A stretch of DNA of 64,000 nucleotides from positions 10,891,001 to 10,955,000 of the forward strand of contig NC_132979.1 of the NCBI RefSeq assembly GCF_047496725.1. Reading direction: 5' to 3'. Shown here in pieces: positions 22,449-33,097 of this stretch (position 1 is its first letter; each line of letters starts with the position of its first letter). The stretch comes from Anoplolepis gracilipes (taxonomy: Eukaryota; Arthropoda; Insecta; Hymenoptera; Formicidae). Under the pieces are notes generated by a model. The model was not told where the DNA came from. It searched no databases and worked only from the letters and a program-made list of their open reading frames with translations. The position numbers and the translations under genes are program-made.

Positions 22449-22823
22449 TCGGTAATCGCCATTTCTTTTTTTTTGTGTTCGACACTGCCGCATCATCATA
22501 TACTCGGTAACACCACCGTCATATCCCTATTACATCGCCTTTAGTAAGGGAAAACATTCATCGTCCGGATAGGCGTAGTCGCGGGGTATCCCCAGAAGCT
22601 TACCTTCTGAAATACGCGACTGGTCAGGCGAAAGGTCCGAGCACTCTTAGGAGCTGCGACCCCGCTAGACGTAACAAAGTAATAGCGATGTTCATTATCA
22701 TTGACTTGTTTTTGGACCTGATAATTCGTTCGACTCGAAACCTACATCCTGACCCGCACGGTTTCGAGAGCTGGCTGTTACGCCCTTCCTTTTAACTCAT
22801 CTTTCCCGAGTCTGGACGTAACA

Positions 22824-23394
22824 CATCGCAGCAAACGAAGAAGCACGGAATGAAGAACAGGGAGAGGAAAATGAAGAAGCTGAAATAGAATCGGGTGAAA
22901 TGACTGTGGAAGAAGAAGAAGAAATGAGAGAAGAGGAAGAAGAAACGGAAGACAAGGAGGAGGAAGAAGAAAATGATACAAATGACGAGTCGATGATAGA
23001 GGAAAGTAATAACTTAACACATTCTATAGTTCTCCTCTTACGTTTAAATTTTATTTTAATTTAATAAATTTTACTAGGAAACAATTTTCTTACTCAACAA
23101 TTATCGTCTTCGACATTTCATACACGCCGGTGTACGATTTCTAAAGATATACAGAAGGACGTAAGAAGGATGAAAGGAGAATATTAATACGAGTAAGTTA
23201 GCTTAACATAAATAATAACATAACAATTTTACATTATTAATAAAATGTAAACGTAAGAAAAAAATATTTTACTAAATATTTCATTAAAATAATTGAATTA
23301 TTCTTATTTTTCACAGATCGAAAGAGAAAGAACCGTCATACAACGTCAGAATATAACATCATCAACAATAACAACATCAACAAATATACGTAAG
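22824..23394 (+). other. Acidic low-complexity stretch upstream of polymerase
   Basis: After the LTR target duplication, 22829-23025 encodes a Glu-rich run (EEARNEEQGEENEEAEIESG and onward). It may be a 5' exon of the Polinton polymerase gene. AT-rich, intron-like DNA follows to an acceptor-like TTTTCACAG at about 23318. The reading frame is not continuous, so the assignment is weak. The open frame on the opposite strand (22778-23020) is a composition artefact. Confidence 0.3.
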
Positions 23395-26300
23395 AGAAGA
23401 AGAAAATCAGTCGTATACAGATGAGGAAACTCTTGACGCTGCGGAAATCGAGTCCGATAGAAGAGAAGAGGAGGGGGAATATGCTGGTGGTCAGGTAGAA
23501 AATAATTTTAGAAATATTGTATTATTATCAGAAAACGTGCGTCAATTTAGAAATTTCGGTATAGAGGGACGCGAAATTAGTTTTCGTATCCGACTCGTAC
23601 CCGAGGGGGCTAATGTATATAACTGGTTAGAGAACGCGTTTCAGGAACTTAACACGTACGTGACGCGTTCGTGCGTAGGATCCACCAGGTGATTACATCG
23701 GGATGTCTTTTGATTCTGGAAATTTAACGCACGAACCCGCAGGTATATTGTTCCGACCATTTCGCGATTTGTCTCACGAGAATATTAGGAATTTTGTAAG
23801 TTCGTTAGCGCAAAGTTGTGGTGGTCATAATATAGCTCTAGCATTTAATATCCGCGTTTTTAAAGTTACTCCTCCTCAGGGACGCGGACGTAACGCACTT
23901 ACACGCGATATTATTGTTAAGCGTTCGATTTTAACGATTTCCAATTCGGACAATTTATGTCTCCCGCGTGCGCTTGTATCCGCTCAAATTTTTAACGAGC
24001 GTGGAAATTTGCGCACGGGAGAGTTACATAAAAAATGAAACGCAGTGAGACAAAATTCTGTGTTACAACACAACTTAGCATTGCAACTCACGAGGAATAC
24101 CGGTATCACGATTCCAGAGGAAGAAAATGGAATTCCTGAAATCGAACGCTTTCAACAATATCTCGCCAGGGATAATATTGCTATAGTAATATATAATATC
24201 GATACTTTTGGTCGGGGCGGTAAACCGTTGTACAATGGGGTTGAATTCTTAGCCGCTCTACAGCGCGAAACAAGAATGTGCTTAAATATATTATTTCATC
24301 CGGACATAAAGTATTTCGACGTGATTTTAAATTTAAGAGCCGCCGTGGGTGAGCGAGGATATTGCGTTCCATGTCATTTAAGTTATCGCTCCGATAAGGG
24401 GGAGCATCGGAATTATCGATGCGATAATTGTGGACGGGGATTTTTTAATCGCGAGTGTTTGGAGCGTCACCGAGCGCGGAAATCATATGATAGAAAATCG
24501 CAAAAAAGTGTTTGCGAAATTGTACGATTTTGTAATGATTGTGGTCGGTTAATTCAAAAAAATAAACAACAGAAATACGGCATGGTTTATTGCGGCGTGT
24601 GTCATTATTTACAATCGCTGAACCACCTTTGTTATATGCTACCTATTCGGCACGCCGATAATTCCAATCCTTATTGTGCGGAATTTATTGAAGAGAATGG
24701 GGAGCAACAACAACGGAGGAACATTGGTGAGAATAATTGTATACCTACGTGAAAAAAGCCGCGTGGCATTCGTGTTTTACGACTTTGAGACGAGGCAAGA
24801 CGAAACGCTCCAAGGTACTACGAATGTAAAAATTCACGTGCCTACGCTCTGCGTCGCTCATCAAATTTGTGAGTCACGCGCGGAAATAAATGAAACCTTG
24901 GTGCGATGTCGTTGGTGCGGGATTCGGGAATATATATTTCATCGTAATCCCGTACAGGAATTTGTAGATTTTGTAACGCGTCCGACAAAATATTTCAAAC
25001 AAATAATTTGTATCGCACATAACGCTAAATCGTTTGATGCTCAATTTATTTTACATCATATCGTGGAAAACCGTATCTCGTTAGAGCCGCAAGTAATTTT
25101 AAATGGAACGAAAATAGTTGTATTAACGGTGGGACGTACAAAATTTATCGATAGTGTTAATTATATGCCGATGCGTTTATCCGAATTACCCAAGGCTTTC
25201 GGTCTGACGAATATTTCGAATAAAGGTATTTTTCCTCATTTATTTAATACTATCGATAATTAATCTTATGTCGGTCCACTGCCCGATGTACAATATTATT
25301 CACCTGATTCTATGCAGGTAAAAGAACGCGAAAAATTTTTGGCATGGCACTCGGAGATGACGCGTGCGAACTACGTGTTTGATTTTCAACGCGAAATATT
25401 GGATTACTGCCGTAATGACGTAGATATTCTTAGACAAGCGTGCATGGCTTTTAGAAAGATCTTTTTAGAGCGCGGGGATGTGTGTCCATTCGAAGAATGT
25501 ACAACCATTGCTTCTACGTGCATGAGAGTATTCAGAAAAAACTTCTTGCGCGAAAGAGAGATAGGTGTTATTCCTGCAGGTGGTTACAGACGTGCAAATA
25601 TTCAATCGCGCAAAGCCCTACAATGGTTAGTGTGAAAGGAGCGTGAGCTCGGTCATCGTATTATCCACGCAGGGCGAGCAGGGAATACCGTTTATCCAAT
25701 AGTACGCTTGTCGATCGGTACTACGAGACTGAGGAAAATGGAGTAACACAATATTACGCGTTACAGTTTCATGGATGTTTCTGGCATGGTTGTCCGAGAT
25801 GTTTTCGAGTCAATCGCGATAAACCGCTTTCGTCAGATCATGCAGATGCAAACAATTTACGTTATGAGCATACCATCGCAACATCTCGTCTTCGAAGACG
25901 GGGATACAGGGTAATAGAGAAATGGGAGTGCGACTTTGATCGCGATATAAATGAAAATGTTGAGATGTGTGAATATTTACAACATCATCAAATGTTAGAC
26001 AACGAACCGCTCGATCCTCGACACTCGACGCACGGAAATATTGTGACACAGTACGAGATTACGGGAACGGAGAAGATACGATACGTTGATGTATGTTCAC
26101 TGTACCTGTATGTGTTGAAAACCGGTGCTTTTCCAATTAGGCATCCAACGGTATACGTAGGCGAGGAATGCGCGGAATATCGCCGGGATATAATTTCGAG
26201 TCGGTCGAAGGAATTGTTTGTTGCAAAGTACTTCCCCCCCACAATCTTTTTCATCCTGTATTACCCTATCGCGTACAAGGTAAATTATTATTCGTGTTGT

Positions 26301-26663
26301 GTCATGCTTGTTGCGAAACATTTTCTCAATCTATGTGCGCTGATGAACGCGAATTCAAAGGTACATGGATATCGTGCGAGTTAAAGAAAGCTAATGAAAA
26401 AAGTTTATTTTGTGACAGAGGTAGTGAGATTTGGCAGTATAATGTCACTCGTTATAATCATACCACGGAGTATGCGGACTATTCGCCGGATATATAAACA
26501 CAGTTTTACAATTAAAGCAGGAGGCTAGTGGTTGGTCGAGCGAATGCACGGATGACGATGCTAAAGAGCGATATCTTTGTGAATACAAGGAAACAGAAGG
26601 TATTGCTCTTGAGAAAAATAATATCGTACACAATCTCGGTTTACGTTCGGTCGCGAAACTAGC
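23395..26663 (+). pseudogene. polB: Polinton protein-primed DNA polymerase B, 5' part (copy 1)
   Basis: Most of a Polinton/Maverick pPolB, in several shifted frames. In order: an N-terminal region (FGIEGREISFRIRLVPEGAN at about 23550, then GDYIGMSFDSGNLTHEPAG); a Cys-rich part (CDNCGRGFF, CNDCGRL, CGVCHYL); ExoI FYDFET at 24776; ExoII CIAHNAKSFDAQF at about 25010; ExoIII YCRNDVDIL at about 25404; a FHGCFWHGCPRCF segment at 25767, reminiscent of Vsr-type nucleases; and motif A DVCSLYLYVLKTGAFP at about 26087. It is cut at 26663, inside the conserved block that contains motif B, by the 8.5-kb element. The remainder resumes at 35150. Shifts or stops near 23690, 24040, 24750, 25263, 25635 and 26250 show it was already decaying or decayed later. 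Confidence 0.9.
26658..26663. repeat. 6-bp target duplication, left (ACTAGC)
   Basis: ACTAGC here is repeated at 35150-35155, immediately outside the two inverted ends of the 8.5-kb element. A 6-bp duplication is the hallmark of Polinton-type integrase insertion. Confidence 0.9.
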
Positions 26664-27600
26664 AGTAGTGTTATAGTGGGGATTCTAAGCCATGGGGCGC
26701 TGAGGGGGGTGCGGGGGTGGGGGTATCTGGGAGGCGCGAGGGGTCTGTTAGGGAAAGGGGGGTAGGGGGGGAAGGGTCCTACACACGTTCGAAAGTAGAT
26801 GTTTATCTTTGCAGTTGATTTTATAGCCGGGGTATTTTAGAAGTCATAAAACTGTTTTTTTTCTAGTTTTATGATCATTTTATGACCATTAGAATATTAT
26901 GGAAAAAGAGATTTTAAGCGCCGACGTTCGGCAGCTTTGTACCCTTGCGGAAAATCTCCCATAAAACTGGAGCAAAATATCTTCCATAATTTTTAGGGAA
27001 AGAACTGCAACTGCAAGGTGTTTATCTTTGTGGTTAATTTATAGCCGGGGGACATTTTAGAAACCATAAAAAGTGTTTTTTTCTAATTTTTTATGATCAT
27101 TTTATGACCATTAGAATATTATGGAAAAAGAGATTTTAAGCGCCGACGTTCGGCAGCTTTGTACCCTTGCGGAAAATCTCCCATAAAACTGGAACAAAAT
27201 ATCTTCCATAATTTTTAGGAAAAGAACTGCAACTGCAAGGTGTTTATCTTTGTAGTTGATTTATAGCCGGGGGACATTTTAGAAACCATAAAAGTGTTTT
27301 TTTCTTTTTTTCTAATTTTTTATGATCATTTTATGACCATTAGAATATTATGGAAAAAGAGATTTTAAGCGCCGACGTTCGGCAGCTTTGTACCCTCGCG
27401 GAAAATCTCCCATAAAACTGGAGCGAAACATCTTCCATAATTTTAAGGAAAGAATGCAACGCATCAGCGCCATTATGGAAAAAAAAGATTTTAATCGCCA
27501 GCGTTTCGGCAGCTTTGCACCCTCGCGGAAAATCTCCCATAAAACTGGAGCGAAACATCTTCCATAATTTTTAAGGAAAGAATGCAACGCACCAGCGCCA
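26664..27600. repeat. Left inverted terminal repeat with about 220-bp subterminal units
   Basis: A G-rich outer 120 bp is followed by units of about 220 bp starting near 26799, 27020 and 27240, plus partial units near 27460 and 27590. Each unit contains TTTATCTTTG, TTATAGCCGG, TTATGATCATTTTATGACC, GCGCCGACGTTCGGCAGC and CCCATAAAACTGGAGC. The right arm (34480-35149) carries the same blocks inverted. Confidence 0.9.
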
Positions 27601-27685
27601 ACATTCGGCTGCTCGAATTTGAGAATCTGTCTCCGCGTTAAAACGTATTCAATAGTCGTCGAGTGTCTTTCGATTTAGTGCTAAA

Positions 27686-28117
27686 ATGAATATAGAAGAT
27701 GTGATTGTCATCGAAGACAATGAAGACAATGAAGATATGGTTATCATCGACGACAGCGATGAAGAAGTGGAAATAGTGAATGACTCTGATTATGAGAGTG
27801 ATCCGGAAGACTGTTTGAATGAACAAGTAGTGCCGTTAGTGCGTGAAGATTTACGAATTATAACTGAACGGCAGGAAATGTGTAACATCATATTTTATTA
27901 CGAAGTAAAAAAGTATGACAACGACGAGGAAAATAGTGAAAAATTTTGTTCGGGATGTTTCATTGAAGTTCAAGATTCATATACACAAGGTAAAATTGTG
28001 TATAAACATGAAACTGGACAATATATTTATCATGGTTGGAACTCGTGTAATAATTGTGGACACTCACTGTGCCAAGTAATAGCATGTAGTGTGTGTCGTT
28101 TTTGTGCGCAGCAATAA
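27686..28117 (+). CDS. Acidic zinc-ribbon protein (left copy)
   Basis: 143 residues. The first 65 are very acidic (VIVIEDNEDNEDMVIIDDSD). The C-terminal half has CSGC, CNNC, and CSVCRFC near the end, a likely zinc-binding module. It is paralogous to the gene at 33901-34275, which has the same layout (acidic start, AIHFYYSTGGD versus NIIFYYEVKKYD, CASC, CSSC, CYVC). The two face inward from opposite terminal repeats. Function unknown; a regulator or virion DNA-binding protein is possible, but this is a guess. The frame is intact. Confidence 0.7.
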   Translation: MNIEDVIVIEDNEDNEDMVIIDDSDEEVEIVNDSDYESDPEDCLNEQVVPLVREDLRIITERQEMCNIIFYYEVKKYDNDEENSEKFCSGCFIEVQDSYTQGKIVYKHETGQYIYHGWNSCNNCGHSLCQVIACSVCRFCAQQ

Positions 28118-28156
28118 ACTTTTGTAGACATTTGCTAGGACTAAGTGCTGTGAAAA

Positions 28157-28451
28157 ATGGTGACCGAAAAACTATTAAATCCGGTGGTGGAGTTTCAACG
28201 AAATCGCGAACTTGACAAAAAATTCCTCAACAGTGATCTTTAAACTACAAAGTTATATATGGACGAATGAAAACAACAGACTAAGGGGAAAGCCTTGCGA
28301 GAATTGCTGTTTACCAGGCGGAAATCGGTAAGCATGTCCTGAGCAGTTACAAGAAATCCATCGGGAAATCCATCAAGATATCGATAACATGTTGTATCTA
28401 CAACATGTCATCGACAATGATCCAGATTCTGATACTGATTCTGATCAGTAA
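28157..28451 (+). pseudogene. Degenerate small acidic-tailed gene
   Basis: ATG at 28157 opens MVTEKLLNPVVEFQRNRELD and stops after 28 codons. A second segment near 28340-28451 reads EQLQEIHREIHQDIDNMLYL and ends DPDSDTDSDQ. Together they look like one short coding region with an indel between. I do not recognise it. It follows the zinc-ribbon gene by 39 bp on the same strand. Confidence 0.35.
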
Positions 28452-29436
<985 letters not shown>

Positions 29437-30247
29437 TTACCTATTGTGACTAAAAACTAAAGCTACCAGTTCGCAATCGACGAGTTGATGTTTATTGAAG
29501 GCGTCGCTGGCGCATATTACATTTGACACTTTTTTATTATCCGTTATAGTGGACGCGATATTGGAGAATTGTGTAAACTTAGTATCGACTGTCTCGGTGA
29601 TTCTAACCAATCGATCAAAGGTTACATCGATGCATTGATCGAGATCAAACATACGGTGTAACGTCGGTTCAATCATCATCATGCGTACGTTTAAAGATTC
29701 GAGACTTATAAGTTTAGTATCGTTAATCGTATGAACTCGCACTGTTAGCGGTCCAACGCTTATAAAATTATAGGTATCTTTAGAGTCCTTTCGCAGTAAA
29801 TCGTGAATATTGCGACGTTGCTCGTAGAGTCCCTTCCACGTTTCGAGAGATAATACCAGTTCCTTTCCTTGATGATCTCCTATGACAATTTCCACGTAAC
29901 TCGGTGTACTCACGTTGATACCAATTTCAAGGAATTTGAATTCCGTGGTTGTCAATGCGTATCGTCTACTTAGTATACGAATCGCACGACGCTTCAACGA
30001 AATGCTGTAGAAAAATAAAATAAAAAAATTAGTTTAAAAACAATTTGTGAAAAAATAGAAAGAAGTTAAACAAAAACTTGTCACATTTGTTCTCAAACGA
30101 TGGAGTTTCATAACGATTCGGTACGTAATTATTCACGCTTCTGCTGGGGCCGCCACTGCTTCTTTCGACATAGTACATATTTCCAGATTTCAAAAGTGGA
30201 CCACTTTCACGAACGGTTAACGCAACACTGACCGTATGAAGAATCAA
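29437..30247 (-). CDS. Conserved protein of unknown function, probably two exons
   Basis: Exon 1 (30247-30085) encodes ESGPLLKSGNMYYVERSSGG and VNNYVPNRYETPSFENK. A donor GTGACAAG at 30084 and an acceptor TTTTTCTACAG ending at 30005 define an 80-nt intron that keeps frame. Exon 2 (30004-29437) encodes RAIRILSRRYALTTTEFKFL, YVEIVIGDHQGKELVLSLET, FISVGPLTVRVHT and VDCELVALVF. The exon-2 frame has no ATG at its start, supporting splicing. I recall similar uncharacterised proteins beside double-jelly-roll genes in insect genomes, without a known role. The exon-1 start is uncertain. A structural or morphogenetic protein is plausible. Confidence 0.6.
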
Positions 30248-30458
30248 ATATACGTGACATCCCGTTTTTTCAAAGTAGTGGGGGGAGATTAGTGGTAAAT
30301 GTGGTGGGAGATTCTAGAATACTTTAGTGCTCTGAAATTTTTAGAAGGGAGAGACGATACTCGGATAAAAAGAATTCTTAAATGACTCGTGAGGGAGGGA
30401 GGGAGGGAGGGAATGAGGAGGGGGAATAAGAAATAAAACATATTAGTGTTTAAATATT
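30248..30458. other. Short gap with G-rich repeat
   Basis: Contains a GGGA repeat run (30391-30422) and AATAAA-type signals (30425-30445) beyond the stop of the gene at 30459. No gene seen. Confidence 0.5.
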
Positions 30459-31010
30459 TTATTTTTCCAAATCTTGCAATTCTTTCTGGCGTTGCGACCA
30501 CCAGTTAAATATTTTGAATACATTTTGTAATGCGCAATTCTTAACATGTTTTTCACATCGTATAGTATTATTAACATCTAGATTATTTAGAGATTCGATA
30601 TCGTCGTAATCAACATCCAAGGTCTCAATGATTAAATTTTCTCTCGCATCGTCGCCGAGCATATTAGCAAGCCATTCTCGTTTCTGGCATCCTTTAACGT
30701 ATACGATACACTGCATTTTATCATCTTCTTCTTCAACTACAGCTGTTGTAATCAATCGTTTCGCCATGCTGTACGCAACGATTCCATCCTCCCATTGTAG
30801 TCCATGATGATTCGCCATCAACCATGAAGCTTGACACTTTTCGGATTTTGTAAGGAGATGCCATGGTATAGGACTCCGAAAAATGTAGTGTACGAGAACA
30901 GTTCCTCTTCTCAGCACCGCCACCTCCTTTGCGATGAATTTATTCGAAACGACAAATCCTTGCAGATCGACAAACGTTGGTACAGATATGATGAGATCTC
31001 TTTTCGTCAG
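30459..31010 (-). CDS. Conserved element protein with C-terminal WWSQRQKEL motif
   Basis: The frame is open from 31010 to 30459 (184 codons), although the first ATG-like start is not obvious: GTG at 30921-30923 lies inside conserved-looking sequence, and upstream residues IISVPTFVDLQGFVVSNKFI read as part of the protein. Visible blocks are RSPIPWHLLTKSEKCQASWL, MANHHGLQWEDG, CIVYVKGCQKREWLANMLGD, RCEKHVKNCALQNVF and WWSQRQKELQ. I recall closely similar short proteins as abundant uncharacterised predictions in ants and other insects next to virus-like elements. Function unknown. The start codon may have mutated or lie in an unseen exon. Confidence 0.6.
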   Translation of the reverse strand: MTKRDLIISVPTFVDLQGFVVSNKFIAKEVAVLRRGTVLVHYIFRSPIPWHLLTKSEKCQASWLMANHHGLQWEDGIVAYSMAKRLITTAVVEEEDDKMQCIVYVKGCQKREWLANMLGDDARENLIIETLDVDYDDIESLNNLDVNNTIRCEKHVKNCALQNVFKIFNWWSQRQKELQDLEK

Positions 31011-31089
31011 TTAAGAAGAATGACAACCATCTCGTAACACTCGGATTTATATCCAGCTTTCCCTCTCTCTAAATTATTGTCGCAAATAC

Positions 31090-32287
31090 TTAGGTAATTT
31101 TGCGCACAACGTTGGTCAACGGGTTGTACTGGATTACGCGATCGTGTATGATGAGACAGTACGCAGTCGTATTATTAGCCACATTCTCCTTACACTCAAA
31201 TTCCAATCGCACATCCACGGTTGCACTCTTGACCGATTCGTTTTGTCGAGAACAATCGATGATCACAAACGGACTGTACTGTAGAAACAGTGAGACGGTG
31301 AGACTCACTGTTCGAGGTACTCGTATCCGTAATAGTTTTTGCAGAAACGCGCGTACGTGTCGTACAGAATCGACCATCTGTTTTTATCGAAATCCAGATT
31401 CATGTCATCGTACGGATAACATTCCGAGTTCAGATAGAGTTTCACGTTTGTTAATTTACAGTCGTCGAATTTACTCGCATCCTCGGACATAACATTCTTC
31501 CGGCCTGTCTGCAGAGCAAAGATAACGTATCGTGGTTTCTCCAGCTGAGTCGCGGTCTTAATGGCCCACGAATGTTTGTACGCTGCAACAGCGGAAACTC
31601 GTACAGATCCCACGAGCGAAAACCTATGCTGAGGTAGCGTCCGCTTTCCAGAGCGCGCAGCATAGACAGCTTTTTAATTTCACTCAACAACACATGTGGC
31701 ATTCGCCATTGTATCTTAAATATGTTGATCACAGGCTCCAGCGTCGAAGCTCCAAGCAGACAATTGTTGTCATTGCGCGATCGTATTAAGATCAATTCGT
31801 GACGAGCGTTAATTACTATGCGTCTGTAATCCTCGCAAAATCCCAATAACATGTAGAGCGGTACGCAAAAATTAAAGTGTCCATCCACAATAGTTGGCTC
31901 ACTCCAGCCAGCATTTCTCATAATCACGCTTCTATCGGATGATATTGTTACATAGTTTTTGAGCATACTTGTTATTCCCACGTTTTTATTTCGATCAATC
32001 TCCACACCATCGAGTTCATATTGAATCTCGTCAAACATGAATGCAACGCAATTATTTTGCAGTACCACATTGAATCCTCCAGCTGGCTTCTTTATCTTTA
32101 ATTCTCCTTCGATGTATAAGAAACTCTCGTACGGCAATGTATACAGATCCTGTTGTTGTATGGGTATTCTTATCTCATCACTGTGGCCGAACGTTGTGTT
32201 GGCGAATGGGTTATAGGAGTGAGTCTCAATCTTGACGATGCGATCGTCAAAGATTGGCTCATCCGCGATGTCGAGAATGTCAGTCAT
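31090..32287 (-). pseudogene. Double-jelly-roll-like capsid protein
   Basis: Start MTDILDIADEPIFDD at 32287. Blocks typical of the insect double-jelly-roll-like family follow: IPIQQQDLYTLPYESFLYIE, FMFDEIQYELDGVEIDRN, GHFNFCVPLYMLLGF, LILIRSRNDNNCL and WRMPHVLLSEIKKL. After about residue 232 the frame shifts (near 31585) into a frame with KPRYVIFALQTGRK and CYPYDDMNLDFDK, and shifts again near 31310 to FVIIDCSRQNESVKS and CLIIHDRVIQYNPLT, ending at 31090. About 400 residues in all, so complete apart from two shifts. It is predicted to be the major capsid protein; that assignment rests on family recall and not on a search. It starts 3 bp after the small upstream ORF. Confidence 0.8.
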
Positions 32288-32290
32288 CGT

Positions 32291-32464
32291 TTAAATGTTT
32301 CGCACCACGAATCCCAAAGATTGTAAAAACGCAACGTTTGATACGTTCAATTTCTTTTTCTTAGTGCCGGATGATTGGATATTAGCAAATGTCGATGTTA
32401 TTGTCGCTGACGTCATAAAGATTGTATTGTCTCTCACGTCTTTCGATCCGTTCAACACGAGCAT
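32291..32464 (-). CDS. Small ORF between capsid genes (57 aa)
   Basis: ATG at 32462-32464 opens MLVLNGSKDVRDNTIFMTSA, continues with TSTFANIQSSGTKKKKLNVS and ends LQSLGFVVRNI. It lies 12 bp after the jelly-roll gene upstream and 3 bp before the capsid gene, filling the gap exactly. Its middle is Ser/Thr-rich and Lys-rich. I cannot name it. Its tight placement in the cluster is the main reason to call it. Confidence 0.5.
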   Translation of the reverse strand: MLVLNGSKDVRDNTIFMTSATITSTFANIQSSGTKKKKLNVSNVAFLQSLGFVVRNI

Positions 32465-32476
32465 CACACGCTAATT

Positions 32477-33097
32477 TTACCGCCGCCGTACATGCAATCT
32501 AATGGTGATCTCTTCTCCTCGAAAATCGAGTAATCGTCCTTCCTGGTCGACAACGCGTAACGTTAAATCCGTAATGCACCGCACGATGATCGTTAGGTAA
32601 ATGATGTGCGCCGGTGTTTCCGATATCTTATATCCTGGTGGTACCTTCGGTGAAAATTCGTGTATCGTATGAACGAGTTTGCCGTTGTTGTACGCACCTG
32701 CGGTCACATTACATTCGACGCGGATAATGTTCACGTTGATAATGTTAATCGGCACGTCCGACTCGTACCATTTTCGCGGCTGCAGTATACGGTTCGAGAA
32801 TCCTAGCAGCGATCCAATATTGTTAGGCTTGCTAAAATTTAATCTGTAGGCGCATTTGATCTCGCTCCTCATCGTATTGTAATTAGCGCGGAGCACTATA
32901 GGCCATTCTCCAGCCTCAAAGTTATCGTCGTCGTCAGTGTGTTTTTTATCACCATTACGAACTGTGTGTTGCGAACGTTTTCGTAAAATTGTATGTTTCA
33001 AAAATTCATGTATCGCTTGCAGCTCGTACGATCCCTCGGGAATCGTAATTTCCGCATCGTCTTTGCCAAAGTAAAATTTATTATTCGAGGAATTCAC
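32477..33097 (-). CDS. Probable minor capsid (jelly-roll) protein
   Basis: About 206 residues: NKFYFGKDDAEITIPEGSYE, then IHEFLKHTI, LRANYNTMRSEIKCAYRLNF, NNIGSLLGFSNRIL, ESDVPINIINVNIIRVECNV, VHTIHEFSPKVPPGYKISET and RGEEITIRLHVRRR. The beta-rich pattern and its place beside the capsid gene match the companion protein found with insect double-jelly-roll genes, probably a penton-type minor capsid protein (inference). The start is unsure: the frame opens with GTG at 33097 or with an ATA codon four residues upstream that may be a lost ATG. It overlaps the upstream gene's stop by 4 bp. Confidence 0.65.
   Translation of the reverse strand: MNSSNNKFYFGKDDAEITIPEGSYELQAIHEFLKHTILRKRSQHTVRNGDKKHTDDDDNFEAGEWPIVLRANYNTMRSEIKCAYRLNFSKPNNIGSLLGFSNRILQPRKWYESDVPINIINVNIIRVECNVTAGAYNNGKLVHTIHEFSPKVPPGYKISETPAHIIYLTIIVRCITDLTLRVVDQEGRLLDFRGEEITIRLHVRRR

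Larger units (their letters stand above)
20137..22676 (+). mobile_element. Solo LTR, family A (copy A2)
   Basis: This 2,540-bp unit starts TGTTACGTCCCAGCACC and ends AGACGTAACA. AAGT is duplicated exactly at 20133-20136 and 22677-22680. It lies in the 3' part of LTR B2, so it is younger than that LTR. It carries both conserved family-A open frames. Confidence 0.85.
13505..22823 (+). mobile_element. Solo LTR, family-B relative (copy B2), split by two later insertions
   Basis: CATC at 13501-13504 and again at 22824-22827 flanks a unit starting TATTACGTCG (first G of TGTTACG changed) and ending GGACGTAACA. Removing the Harbinger element and LTR A2 leaves about 1.55 kb, similar to the other B copies. 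The 5' part has tandem units of about 117-125 bp with CCTCTCACAAAATCATG. The 3' part (19321-20136 and 22677-22823) has the GATCGCACTTGGTCC block also seen in B1 and B3. The order of insertion is B2 first, then the other two. Confidence 0.7.

Noticed and set aside
22778..23020. 80-codon minus-strand frame rich in Leu and Pro
   Set aside because: It is the antisense of a Glu-rich GA-repeat stretch; composition explains it.
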